From: Legionellales bacterium UBA4759
Lineage (GTDB): Bacteria; Pseudomonadota; Gammaproteobacteria; Legionellales; Legionellaceae
Length of the DNA stretch: 18,630 nucleotides
Direction of reading: 5' to 3'
Assembly: GCA_002403515.1 (NCBI GenBank)
Contig: DHHZ01000044.1
Span: 1-18,630 of the forward strand
The notes beneath the pieces are model-generated. The model was not told the DNA's origin and searched no databases. It was given only the letters and a program-made list of their open reading frames with translations. Of the stretch, positions 1 through 7,428 are shown piece by piece (within the stretch, counting starts at the first letter, position 1; every line of letters begins with the position of its first letter). The position numbers and the translations under genes were made by a program.

Positions 1-63
1 AATTTTTTGACCCACTTCTGTAAGCTACATTTTCTGCCTATTTTTTGTATGAAAAGGTGTTTT

Positions 64-516
64 ATGAATTTGGGAAAATTGTTTCCATTTAGCATTTTTG
101 GTAAGGACAATAAAAAAAATATTCTTCCGATGCACTCTCAAGATCTTGCGGGTGATTTTGTTGTCGTAGACATGCATGCGGAAGATGAATTTGATTTATT
201 AGATGATTTGGAAAGTCAATTAAAACCGCAAGCCCCTATTGCCGAAGAAGCGCATACTCTATTTGAAGAAGAAACTACTATTGCACCAGTCGTGCGCAAA
301 AGCCAAAAACAAATCAATTGGGAAAATCAATATCGAAAAGTATATGCCACCGTTTTGGATAAAGATGGACATCTGATAGAAGTACGTCGAGTGAATAAAA
401 ATAAGCAGTTGGCATTTTGGAGTTCGGAAAAAGATAAACAAGTTTATGTTTATCCCACCAAAAATACTGAAGAACTGGCAACACACGACCGATTGGTCTT
501 TACTCTGAATAGATAA
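64..516 (+). CDS. hypothetical protein, 150 aa, acidic N-terminal half and basic C-terminal half
   Basis: I do not recognise this family. The frame is open from position 7 (a TTG), but I chose ATG 64 because an AAGG-type ribosome site lies at 54-59 with good spacing; an in-frame ATG at 49 is the alternative. The first residues (MNLGKLFPFSIFG) are mildly hydrophobic but too short and uncharged-poor to call a signal peptide. Residues about 25-80 are rich in Asp and Glu. Residues about 85-150 are rich in Lys, Arg, Tyr and alternating hydrophobics and look like a small beta-rich domain. No catalytic motif is visible. It converges on uridine kinase across a 9-bp hairpin. The gene is probably real because of its length, its ribosome site and the terminator behind it. 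Function unknown. Confidence 0.7.
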   Translation: MNLGKLFPFSIFGKDNKKNILPMHSQDLAGDFVVVDMHAEDEFDLLDDLESQLKPQAPIAEEAHTLFEEETTIAPVVRKSQKQINWENQYRKVYATVLDKDGHLIEVRRVNKNKQLAFWSSEKDKQVYVYPTKNTEELATHDRLVFTLNR

Positions 517-538
517 AAATATGAGATAGCTTGATAAA

Positions 539-561
539 GGCTAGGTTGTGAAAACCTAGCC
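539..561. terminator. probable bidirectional terminator hairpin between convergent genes
   Basis: A perfect 9-bp stem pairs GGCTAGGTT (539-547) with AACCTAGCC (553-561) around a 5-nt loop. It sits 22 nt after the stop of the plus-strand gene and 10 nt beyond the stop of the minus-strand udk. No long T tract follows on the plus strand; on the minus strand the stem is followed by TTTATCAAG, a weak T run. The position between convergent genes is the main support. Confidence 0.6.
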
Positions 562-571
562 CTTCAATAGA

Positions 572-1207
572 TTATGGATTGATAGATAATCCAAGTAATT
601 CGCGCATTTTCGCTTGAATCATATCAATAGCAATTCGATTTTCACCGCCGCGAGGAACAATAATATCCGCGTAACGACTTGATGGTTCAATAAATTGCAA
701 ATACATCGGACGAACGGTGGTTTCATATTGACGCAACACCGATTCAAAAGAACGTTGTCTTTCCACCACATCACGCATCAAACGACGCGATAAACAAATA
801 TCTAGTGGTGTGGACATGAATATACGAATATTCATCAATTCTCTAAGTTTTGATTCAGTGAATAATAAAATACCTTCTAAAACGATGATGCGGTGTGCAC
901 CAATGGTTTTGGTTTCAGGTAAGCGAATATGCTTGGAGTATGAATAAATGGGTACTTCAATGCTTTTACCTTGCGCTAAATCTTTAAGATGATGACACAA
1001 TAACTCGTGGTCAAAAGCATGGGGATGGTCATAGTTGATTTTTTCTCTTTCACTTAAACTTAAATGACTATTGTCTTTGTAGTAAGAGTCTTCTGAAATA
1101 ACAACAACTTGATCAGAGCCTAATTCATTGACGATGGTATTGGCCAGAAGGCTTTTACCTGATGCAGAGGGGCCTGCAATTCCAATAATGATGGTATTGT
1201 TTTGCAT
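572..1207 (-). CDS. udk: uridine kinase (uridine/cytidine kinase)
   Basis: The enzyme phosphorylates uridine and cytidine to UMP and CMP with ATP or GTP in the pyrimidine salvage pathway in the cytosol. At 211 residues the length is normal for bacterial Udk. The P-loop GPSASGKS is at residues 12-19. A NYDHPHAFD segment (58-66), typical of the nucleoside site in this family, follows, and the characteristic C-terminal stretch with VRPMYLQFIEPS and the ADIIVPRGG end is present. The start ATG at 1207 is preceded by only a weak ribosome site. A sigma70-like promoter lies in the 75-nt gap behind smrB, so the gene can be expressed on its own. Nothing in it looks degraded. Confidence 0.95.
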   Translation of the reverse strand: MQNNTIIIGIAGPSASGKSLLANTIVNELGSDQVVVISEDSYYKDNSHLSLSEREKINYDHPHAFDHELLCHHLKDLAQGKSIEVPIYSYSKHIRLPETKTIGAHRIIVLEGILLFTESKLRELMNIRIFMSTPLDICLSRRLMRDVVERQRSFESVLRQYETTVRPMYLQFIEPSSRYADIIVPRGGENRIAIDMIQAKMRELLGLSINP

Positions 1208-1234
1208 GATTTCTACGATAAATTATTTGTTCAG

Positions 1235-1263
1235 ATAGTAATTGTTTTTAACTCTTTTTTCAA
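1235..1263 (-). promoter_or_regulatory. candidate sigma70 promoter for udk
   Basis: Reading the minus strand, TTGAAA (1258-1263, 5 of 6 to the -35 consensus) is followed by a 17-nt spacer and TACTAT (1235-1240, 4 of 6 to the -10 consensus). Transcription would start near 1228, about 20 nt before the udk ATG. The match is by eye only; AT-rich DNA gives such matches by chance fairly often. Confidence 0.45.
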
Positions 1264-1282
1264 TATGATTTTGATTATTTTT

Positions 1283-1894
1283 TTATTTTTGTGCTTTTTT
1301 TAGTAAGACATACAGTGCACCAGAGCCCCCATGTTTGGAATGTGCCGAATGCATAGCTAATAAATAGGGATATTGCCGTAGCCAAAGATAAAGGTGAGTT
1401 TTTAAAATAGGAGTCTCACCATGTTTACTTCCTTTGCCATGGATAATCAGTAACATTCGAAGACCATGGCTTTTGGCATGATCTAAAAAGCGATGTAATC
1501 TATCTTGCGCTTCAAATCGTTCTAATCCATGTAAGTCGATGCGTGCATCAATGTGAACTTGTCCTTTAACCAACTTATCCAAATGATTGGGAGATAGGTT
1601 TTGAGTTTGATACTTTAAAATAGTTTCACTGGTAATAGGTTCATCGAGATCGGCTGAATAATTAATAGTTACTGTCGGATGAACAGGTTTATAAGGCCTT
1701 AATTTTTTATTTTGTGAGTTGTAATGCTTGTCTAGATTATCTTGGGTTTGTGGTAAATCCAAGGAAGTAGCTGTTATTTTAGTTTTTTTGGGAGCAGGTT
1801 TTTCAATGACAGGTTCAATGGTTTTTCTTTTTTTCAAGGGTTTCACATCGCGCATAAATTGTTGAAATAACGAGTGGTCTTTGGCATCTGTCAT
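1283..1894 (-). CDS. smrB: Smr-domain endonuclease, SmrB-like
   Basis: The C-terminal Smr domain carries the two hallmark motifs: DLHGL at residues 120-124 and HGKG at 152-155. A GGSGALYVLLK end (from residue 189) matches the last strand of the fold. E. coli SmrB is a ribosome-collision nuclease that cleaves mRNA on stalled ribosomes. In E. coli smrB lies divergent to prmB, exactly as here, so I favour SmrB over the SmrA and MutS2-tail relatives. The N-terminal 100 residues are basic, Pro- and Lys-rich and probably flexible. I set the start at ATG 1894, giving 203 residues: an AAGGAG site (1901-1906) is spaced 6 nt from it, while a TTG two codons upstream touches that site and cannot be used. 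Assignment to Smr is firm, to SmrB likely. Confidence 0.88.
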   Translation of the reverse strand: MTDAKDHSLFQQFMRDVKPLKKRKTIEPVIEKPAPKKTKITATSLDLPQTQDNLDKHYNSQNKKLRPYKPVHPTVTINYSADLDEPITSETILKYQTQNLSPNHLDKLVKGQVHIDARIDLHGLERFEAQDRLHRFLDHAKSHGLRMLLIIHGKGSKHGETPILKTHLYLWLRQYPYLLAMHSAHSKHGGSGALYVLLKKAQK

Positions 1895-1995
1895 ATTCAA
1901 CTCCTTGAAAAGTGAAAAAAATTAAGTCAAAGCTGGCATAATTATTGCGATTATGGTATCAGTATGCTCATTATTGATTTTAAACGTTTTTTATC
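1895..1995. promoter_or_regulatory. divergent smrB/prmB intergenic region with candidate prmB promoter
   Basis: This 101-nt gap must hold the start signals for both divergent genes. On the plus strand an extended -10 TGGCATAAT (1934-1942, hexamer 5 of 6) would start transcription near 1949, giving a leader of about 47 nt to the prmB ATG. No convincing -35 goes with it, as is common for extended -10 promoters. On the minus strand CATAAT-like hexamers also occur but none has a good -35. The AAGGAG for smrB lies at 1901-1906. Confidence 0.4.
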
Positions 1996-2940
1996 ATGAA
2001 AAGAATAACCCCTTACGAACAAATGACCTCAATTGAAGATTATCAAGCCATCGCCAATGATTTATTCTCAATTTTAGATTTTTATCGTTTCGCTGTTTCC
2101 TTGGCTCTACACAAGAATATCTATTATGGTCATGGCACAGATAATCCTATGGATGAATTTTCATTTTTAATTTTGGGCTCATTGGGCTTGTCTTATGATT
2201 ATCCCGAAGCACAATGGGATGCAAAGCTTACCAAAGCAGAACGGAATATGCTCGCAGAGCAACTGTATAAACGTGTGGAACAAAATATTCCAGTGCCTTA
2301 CTTAATCAATAAAGCCTATTTTTGTCATCTTCCATTTTATGTCGATGAAAATGTGTTAATTCCCCGTTCTCCAATTGCTGAATTGATTGAAAATCGTTTT
2401 TCACCTTGGATTGAAGAACACAGAGTCGAATCTATTTTAGATTTATGTACCGGCAGTGGATGTATTGCAGCGGCAATGAGTTATGCATTTCAAGATGCGC
2501 ATGTCGATGCTATCGACATTGATCCCAAAGCCCTAAAGGTTGCCCAAAAAAATATTGAGGATTTGGGCTTAGATGAAAGTGTTTTTTTGATTCAATCCGA
2601 TGGGATGGATGCATTAGGCGATGAGATGTATGATATTATTGTTAGTAATCCACCTTATGTTGGCGATGAAGAAATGCAAACCCTACCCAAAGAGTATTTG
2701 CATGAGCCAACCCATGCGTTAAGGGCAGATGATGATGGTTTGTCTTTGGTGCACCGAATTTTAAAAGATGCAGCCAAACGCTTAAAACCTCAAGGCATTT
2801 TGGTCGTTGAGGTGGGCAACAGTGATTTTGCTTTAATGGCGGCTTATCCGGATATGCCATTTGTTTGGTTAGAGTTTGAAAACGGTGGTCACGGCGTGTT
2901 TTTATTAACAGCTGAAGATTTACAAGCTTATTACGCTTAA
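1996..2940 (+). CDS. prmB: ribosomal protein L3 N5-glutamine methyltransferase
   Basis: PrmB uses S-adenosylmethionine to methylate a glutamine side chain of 50S ribosomal protein L3. At 314 residues it is close to the E. coli protein (310). The methyltransferase motif I DLCTGSGCIAAA is at residues 149-160 and the diagnostic NPPY motif of glutamine methyltransferases at 218-221. The segment before them (PYLINKAYFC, then FYVDENVLIPRSPI, residues 101-127) matches the PrmB linker region and separates it from PrmC and HemK. The divergent neighbour smrB supports the call. The asd start lies 9 nt after its stop, so the two are probably co-transcribed. Confidence 0.95.
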   Translation: MKRITPYEQMTSIEDYQAIANDLFSILDFYRFAVSLALHKNIYYGHGTDNPMDEFSFLILGSLGLSYDYPEAQWDAKLTKAERNMLAEQLYKRVEQNIPVPYLINKAYFCHLPFYVDENVLIPRSPIAELIENRFSPWIEEHRVESILDLCTGSGCIAAAMSYAFQDAHVDAIDIDPKALKVAQKNIEDLGLDESVFLIQSDGMDALGDEMYDIIVSNPPYVGDEEMQTLPKEYLHEPTHALRADDDGLSLVHRILKDAAKRLKPQGILVVEVGNSDFALMAAYPDMPFVWLEFENGGHGVFLLTAEDLQAYYA

Positions 2941-2949
2941 GGAGTCATT

Positions 2950-3972
2950 GTGAGTGAAAGAAGACGTATTGCAGTTGTCGGTGCTACCGGTGCTGTTGGT
3001 CAAACCATGTTACAAGTTTTACATGAAAGAAAATTTCCAGCCAAAGAAGTCATTCCTTTAGCCAGTGCAAAATCGGTTGGCAAAATGGTTCAATACGGAT
3101 TTGAAGAACTAGAGGTTGAAGATTTAGCCAAATTTAATTTTGAAGGTGTTGATATTGCTTTGTTTTCAGCTGGAAGCGATGTGTCTAAGCAATATGCACC
3201 CATTGCTGCAAAAGCCGGTTGTGTGGTCATTGATAATACCTCTTATTTTCGCTATGACGATGATATTCCTTTAGTGGTGCCTGAAGTTAATCCTCAAGCG
3301 ATTGCCGATTATAAAAAACGCGGGATCATCGCCAATCCCAATTGTTCAACCATTCAAATGGTCGTTGCATTGAAACCCATTTATGATGCTGTGGGTATTA
3401 CACGCATTAATGTGGCAACTTATCAGGCGGTATCGGGCACAGGCCAAAAAGCAATTCGTGAAATCATTAATCAGTTGTCAGAGCTTTTAAATGGTCGTAC
3501 CAGCAAATCCGAAGTATATCCTCATCAAATCGCTTTTAATGTGATTCCTCACATTGATGAATTTCAAGACAATGGCTACACCAAAGAAGAAATGAAAATG
3601 GTCTGGGAAACACGAAAAATTTTTGGCGATGATGATATTTTAGTCAATCCCACCGCTGTTCGAGTACCTGTTTTATATGGTCATTCTGAGGCAATACATT
3701 TGGAGCTAAAAGCACCTTTAGATGCTGATAATGCCCGAAAAATTTTAGAAAAAGCTCCTGGTGTTGTGGTCGTGGATGAGCCTAAGAAAAAACAATACCC
3801 CATGCCTTTGGTTCATGCAACAGGGCATGATGAAGTCTTTGTTGGCCGAATTCGAAATGACATTTCCTATCCCATGGGATTGAATTTATGGGTTGTGGCA
3901 GACAATACCAGAAAAGGTGCGGCAACCAATGCCGTTCAAATTGCTGAAATCCTGCATCAGCAGTATTTGTGA
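2950..3972 (+). CDS. asd: aspartate-semialdehyde dehydrogenase
   Basis: The enzyme reduces beta-aspartyl phosphate to aspartate semialdehyde with NADPH. This is the branch step to lysine, diaminopimelate, methionine and threonine. The NADP-binding GATGAVG is at residues 11-17, the catalytic Cys132 sits in NPNCSTIQ, and the active-site His245 lies in LYGHSEAIH. The presence of Cys and His argues against the inactive Usg-type paralogue. At 340 residues it belongs to the shorter Asd subfamily rather than the 367-residue E. coli type. The start is a GTG with a strong AAGGAG (2939-2944) that overlaps the prmB stop, so translation is probably coupled to prmB. Confidence 0.95.
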   Translation: MSERRRIAVVGATGAVGQTMLQVLHERKFPAKEVIPLASAKSVGKMVQYGFEELEVEDLAKFNFEGVDIALFSAGSDVSKQYAPIAAKAGCVVIDNTSYFRYDDDIPLVVPEVNPQAIADYKKRGIIANPNCSTIQMVVALKPIYDAVGITRINVATYQAVSGTGQKAIREIINQLSELLNGRTSKSEVYPHQIAFNVIPHIDEFQDNGYTKEEMKMVWETRKIFGDDDILVNPTAVRVPVLYGHSEAIHLELKAPLDADNARKILEKAPGVVVVDEPKKKQYPMPLVHATGHDEVFVGRIRNDISYPMGLNLWVVADNTRKGAATNAVQIAEILHQQYL

Positions 3973-3974
3973 TG

Positions 3975-3980
3975 TATAAT
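3975..3980 (+). promoter_or_regulatory. candidate -10 box (TATAAT) for the orphan/ankyrin pair
   Basis: A perfect TATAAT lies just after the asd stop, 36 nt upstream of the ATG at 4016. No clear -35 is found 16-18 nt upstream, where the sequence is still asd coding. The position in the gap suggests that the next two genes have their own transcription start. Confidence 0.5.
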
Positions 3981-4015
3981 AGTAATAAGAGCTATTAATT
4001 TTTTTGGATAAAATC

Positions 4016-4513
4016 ATGTCTGAGAAAATACCAGAGCCAACATCATCTCTTAGCAAGATGATGAAAGCTTTAAAAAAAGCCACAGTTGCCACATCGCAAA
4101 GCATTATGGAGACGGTGTCTACCATACCCACACGCATGGGATGGGGGACACCGCCATCACGTTATGCTCAAGAAACCAAATCCATGGAAAATGCCAGACG
4201 TGATTTGGAGCAAAATGGTTTGCGTGAAAAATTTAAAGTTAAAGTCAATTCCCTAGAGCGAATCAATGATGAGATACCCTCTGCCGAAGAATCACTCGAG
4301 GCACAAAGTAGTATCGAAATGAATCCATTATTGGCAGATAATCAACGTTTTGATGGTATTGACCCAACGGTTAATCCAGAACCTGCATTGAATACCGATG
4401 CCAGAAGAGAATACGACAATCAACGCCGTGAACAAGAGATGGAAAAACAACTTCGCTTGGGCAATATGCCACAAATGGGAAGACAGTTTAATCCAAGACC
4501 AGAGAGACGTTAA
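4016..4513 (+). CDS. hypothetical protein, 165 aa, charged, paired with the ankyrin protein
   Basis: I do not recognise a family. I chose ATG 4016 (GGA at 4006-4008 as ribosome site) over an in-frame TTG at 4004. Residues 1-40 have a Ser/Thr-rich and Lys-rich stretch with amphipathic character (SLSKMMKALKKATVATSQ). The middle holds MGWGTPPSRYAQ near residue 41. The rest is strongly charged, with many Glu, Arg, Gln and Asn, and probably helical and then disordered; the tail is rich in Arg, Pro, Gln and Asn. There is no membrane segment and no signal peptide. It ends 3 nt before the ankyrin gene, so the two are almost certainly one transcript. A partner or chaperone role for the neighbour is possible but only inferred from position. 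Confidence 0.75.
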   Translation: MSEKIPEPTSSLSKMMKALKKATVATSQSIMETVSTIPTRMGWGTPPSRYAQETKSMENARRDLEQNGLREKFKVKVNSLERINDEIPSAEESLEAQSSIEMNPLLADNQRFDGIDPTVNPEPALNTDARREYDNQRREQEMEKQLRLGNMPQMGRQFNPRPERR

Positions 4514-4516
4514 TAA

Positions 4517-5923
4517 ATGACTATCGCCAATGACATTATTGCTGGCCGAATACCAAATTTTCAAGCTTATTTGCAAGCCGGTGAATCATTGGATGATATT
4601 GATGAATATGGTTTTACACCCTTAATTGAAAGTGTGTTAGCCAAAAGACTTGATATGCTCGAAGCATTATTGCAATTGGGCGTTGATGTCAATAAAGCTG
4701 ATATGGCTGGTCGAACAGCCCTACAGTGGGCAGTCGATAATGAAGACTTTGATATCGCCAAAAAACTATTAGAACAAGGCGCAAATCCAAATTTATACAC
4801 CCGTCAGGGATTTAGTGCGCTGGTTTATCCGATTTTGCGCAATGATGAAAATTTTAAACGATTATTGATGAGCAATGGTGCAAACTTAAACTTTGCCCAA
4901 GATTTTATTACCGCTAAATTATTAGGTCATCGTTTTTCATTAAAAGGCACGGTCGACATTTTGACGCCCAATCATGAAATGATTGAAGTTTTTTATGAAG
5001 GCTTTGTCTTAGAGTTTACCGTTGCAACACTTGAAAACTCTTTGGGTCGTTTTATACAGCATTATGCGGCCAGAAAATGGAAAGATGAATTTCCAATCGC
5101 TAAACAAATTCTAGAGGCTTTTAAAATTGCCGATAAACTTTTAACTCTGCAAAGGTTGGTACAAACCAATCGGCGTTTTCATCAGGAGTTAGAGGAGTTT
5201 GCAAAAGCCCCTTTACTCATTTTACCTGCCGCAAGTGCAGGTCATGCCATGGGTTTTATTCGTTATCACAATTGGTTTGCCAAAATCGACAGGGGGGAGA
5301 ATAGTCTTAAAGAAGGCAGTGTTAACCTCTATGAAATTACCAATACACATTTAATCAATGCACAATTTTTAGATGATTTTCTATTCAGAAGACAACCCCG
5401 AAAATTCTTTCATGAAACAGTCAATGATATCCTTGGTTTGAAAAAAATTGCGACCCTTCCGATGTCTTCACAAATCACTGGAAATTGTTCATGGGCGAAT
5501 ATGGAAGCATGTATTGCCGTTGGTCATTGGATGTTATCGATTTATCCTGAGCCAAATTTAGAACAAAGGGATATGGGGGCTTTTTATATGGCATGGCTTC
5601 GCTGGGATCAAGACCGAAACATTGAAGAGTTGATTAACACCTTTGAAACTGGTGATAAGGTGAGAAAAGCAAGCATTAGTTCGATGTTATGTGCGGTGTT
5701 ATTTCAGCATCTAGAGGCTGATAAGATAAGAGACATGAACCGTGCTGAGAAAATTTTACAAACAGTTCTTCATCCTGATTACAAATTTATTCTTCAAAGT
5801 TATTTAGATATTTATTGTGACATTAATCGAAAAACCTTCCATGGTCAAAATCTTTTGCAGTTGATGGATAACTGTGGTTACGATCCAAACCAGTTGGGGT
5901 TAACGATACAACCTGGCGAATAA
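4517..5923 (+). CDS. ankyrin-repeat protein with papain-like domain, AnkH/LegA3-like putative Dot/Icm effector
   Basis: Residues about 29-125 form three ankyrin repeats in exact 33-residue register; the conserved Asn of each repeat end is at 59, 92 and 125, each with Leu eight residues before it. A half repeat at 1-28 may cap them. The C-terminal part holds AGHAMGF (His243), KIDRG (Asp258) and SQITGNCSWAN (Gln319, Cys324), which resembles a cysteine-protease active site with His and Asp ahead of Gln and Cys. Legionella AnkH, a core Dot/Icm effector of about this size, is known to combine ankyrin repeats with a cysteine-protease-like domain and to act on the host 7SK/LARP7 complex. I infer homology from architecture and memory, not from an alignment. 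No signal peptide is seen, in keeping with type IV delivery. It could also be a cytosolic ankyrin protease of unknown target. Confidence 0.8.
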   Translation: MTIANDIIAGRIPNFQAYLQAGESLDDIDEYGFTPLIESVLAKRLDMLEALLQLGVDVNKADMAGRTALQWAVDNEDFDIAKKLLEQGANPNLYTRQGFSALVYPILRNDENFKRLLMSNGANLNFAQDFITAKLLGHRFSLKGTVDILTPNHEMIEVFYEGFVLEFTVATLENSLGRFIQHYAARKWKDEFPIAKQILEAFKIADKLLTLQRLVQTNRRFHQELEEFAKAPLLILPAASAGHAMGFIRYHNWFAKIDRGENSLKEGSVNLYEITNTHLINAQFLDDFLFRRQPRKFFHETVNDILGLKKIATLPMSSQITGNCSWANMEACIAVGHWMLSIYPEPNLEQRDMGAFYMAWLRWDQDRNIEELINTFETGDKVRKASISSMLCAVLFQHLEADKIRDMNRAEKILQTVLHPDYKFILQSYLDIYCDINRKTFHGQNLLQLMDNCGYDPNQLGLTIQPGE

Positions 5924-5977
5924 GCGAAAACCAAGGTTACAACCACAATCCACCACATCAGAGGTATCATGAAAATT

Positions 5978-6316
5978 TTAATCAGGATGGGTAAAATCTT
6001 TTGTAAAAAATTCTGGTGAGTAAGGCTTGTTAGAAGAGATTGCATCAAGATTAATTTCTTCAAAAAAAGAATCATCTAAAAAATCGAGATCGAGTGCATC
6101 ACTGGTTTGAGAAACTGGCAAGGTCTGTTCATGGTCTGAGTTGGTGGGCGCATTTTCCTCGACCATGCAAGATGGCGTAATGCTTGATGGGTTTGATGAT
6201 GCTGTGTTAGATTGATTGGCGTTAAATAACCGAAATGATTGAACATTTCCTTCAGTTAAACCCAATGAATCACTGGAGTTAGTGATAGGTAAGGTTTGCG
6301 GAGTATTTCGGTTCAT
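5978..6316 (-). CDS. hypothetical small acidic protein, 112 aa, with an internal repeat
   Basis: No family is recognised. The frame is open from ATG 6355 (125 residues). I prefer ATG 6316, which has a weak AAGTGA site upstream and leaves room for a divergent promoter; the upstream ATG has no ribosome site. The protein is rich in Ser, Asn, Asp and Glu and has no membrane segment. A 14-residue motif occurs twice: QTLPITNSSDSLGL (residues 7-20) and QTLPVSQTSDALDL (64-77), with 8 identities and mostly conservative changes. The second copy runs into a very acidic stretch, DLDFLDDSFFEE. It converges on the ankyrin gene. Without it the 488-nt gap 5924-6411 would hold no gene. It may be a small effector or a non-coding frame; this is uncertain. 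Confidence 0.45.
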   Translation of the reverse strand: MNRNTPQTLPITNSSDSLGLTEGNVQSFRLFNANQSNTASSNPSSITPSCMVEENAPTNSDHEQTLPVSQTSDALDLDFLDDSFFEEINLDAISSNKPYSPEFFTKDFTHPD

Positions 6317-6346
6317 AATATTATCACTTGGGTTAAAATGGCAACA

Positions 6347-6376
6347 TTGCAACATAAGTGAGCATACTGTACTAAT
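6347..6376 (+). promoter_or_regulatory. weak candidate promoter for the 6412 gene
   Basis: TTGCAA (6347-6352, 4 of 6) and ACTAAT (6371-6376, 4 of 6) are separated by 18 nt. Transcription would start near 6383, about 30 nt before the ATG. The match is modest and could be chance. Confidence 0.25.
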
Positions 6377-6411
6377 GCTTTTACTTTAAAAGTTATTGTT
6401 TAGGAAGAAAA

Positions 6412-7350
6412 ATGAAAAAATGGATAGCAAAGTTATTAAAAATTAAAGAGCAATTTAACCGAATTGAAGCGCAACAATCTGTCATTTTAAAGCAAAATAA
6501 AGATTTAATTGATGAAATTAAGATGAATCAGGGTATGATTTTAACGAAGTTGAATCAAAACCTAACATCTAAAAATATACAAGATTATGAGTTTAAAGTT
6601 TTCTCACAATGGGGAGAAGATGGCATCATTCAATTTTTAATTAATGCTATCGAAATTAAAAATAAAACTTTTATTGAGTTTGGTGTAGAAAACTTCATGG
6701 AATCGAATTGTCGTTTTTTACTCATGAAAGACAATTGGCAAGGTATGGTCATTGATGGTTCTGAAGAAAATATCAAGCAACTTAAAAGCTCTAATTTTTA
6801 TTGGAAATATCAATTAGATGCAATTACTGCCTTTATTACTAAAGAAAATATTAATGAATTACTTTTAAAAAGTGGCTTTGAGAAAGATCTAGGACTTCTA
6901 TCAGTTGATATAGATGGAAATGATTATCATGTGTTAAATGCCATTGATGAATACCAACCACGAATATTGATTTGTGAATATAATGCAGTATTTGGTAGTG
7001 AGCGAAAAATTACAGTTCCATATTGTGAAGATTTTTATCGTACCAATGCCCATTACTCAAATTTATATTTTGGTGCATCTTTAAAAGCCATTATTGATTT
7101 AGCAAAGCAAAAAAGTTACGTCTGCGTTGGAACAAATTCTTCTGGTGGAAATGCATTTTTTGTTAGAAAAGATTTGATGAATGACAAACTCCAAGAAATT
7201 CATATGGATGAAATACATGCCATATCAAAATTTCGAGAATCCAGGGATGAGAATGGTGATTTAACTTATCTTGGACAAGAAGACCGTGTCAAAATCATTC
7301 AAGGACTGTCTGTTGTGAATACAGAAAGTGGGGCGTTGGAGATTTTTTAG
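6412..7350 (+). CDS. FkbM-type methyltransferase-like protein of surface-glycan loci
   Basis: The start ATG follows AGGAAG (6402-6407). Residues about 8-50 look like a coiled coil with a basic N-terminus. The folded part begins near residue 64 (SQWGEDGI). It has FIEFGVEN (87-94), which corresponds to motif I of the FkbM-like methyltransferase fold, then VIDGS (113-117), SVDIDGNDYHV (164-174), ICEYN (187-191) and TNSSGGNAFFVR (241-252). Proteins with this pattern are common in O-antigen and capsule gene clusters and are usually annotated as FkbM-family or unknown; I know of no defined reaction. A short gap with its own promoter separates it from the sugar operon, so it may be expressed separately. 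Activity as a sugar O-methyltransferase is inferred from fold and context. Confidence 0.7.
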   Translation: MKKWIAKLLKIKEQFNRIEAQQSVILKQNKDLIDEIKMNQGMILTKLNQNLTSKNIQDYEFKVFSQWGEDGIIQFLINAIEIKNKTFIEFGVENFMESNCRFLLMKDNWQGMVIDGSEENIKQLKSSNFYWKYQLDAITAFITKENINELLLKSGFEKDLGLLSVDIDGNDYHVLNAIDEYQPRILICEYNAVFGSERKITVPYCEDFYRTNAHYSNLYFGASLKAIIDLAKQKSYVCVGTNSSGGNAFFVRKDLMNDKLQEIHMDEIHAISKFRESRDENGDLTYLGQEDRVKIIQGLSVVNTESGALEIF

Positions 7351-7381
7351 ATTTTAGTTTTAATCGCTTTACTTTAAAAAT

Positions 7382-7390
7382 TGTTATGAT
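7382..7390 (+). promoter_or_regulatory. candidate extended -10 promoter for the sugar operon
   Basis: TGTTATGAT gives a TGn extension plus TATGAT (5 of 6 to consensus). Transcription would start near 7397, about 32 nt before the ATG at 7429. No good -35 is present 17 nt upstream. It lies in the largest gap (78 nt) at the head of the closely spaced gene run, which makes it the best candidate for the operon promoter. Confidence 0.5.
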
Positions 7391-7428
7391 ATAAGTTTAT
7401 CTTTGATAATAATTGGGAAAAGGATGTC

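Noticed and set aside
572..1207. udk as phosphoribulokinase
   Set aside because: Both share the P-loop fold, but the NYDHPHAFD segment, the VRPMY stretch and the 211-residue length fit uridine kinase.
3886..4137. 83-codon minus-strand frame spanning the asd end and the orphan start
   Set aside because: It covers the 3' end of asd and the next gene's start in the opposite direction and shows no recognisable product; most likely a shadow.
5878..6075. 65-codon minus-strand frame overlapping the ankyrin gene end
   Set aside because: It overlaps the other minus-strand frame (5978-6316) and the ankyrin gene, is a low-complexity hydrophobic stretch, and has no ribosome site that I can see.
1960..6369. 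CAGTATGCTCA (1960-1970) and its reverse complement (6359-6369), both in intergenic DNA, as a shared operator
   Set aside because: An 11-base match is expected many times by chance in a window of this size, and no further similarity surrounds it.
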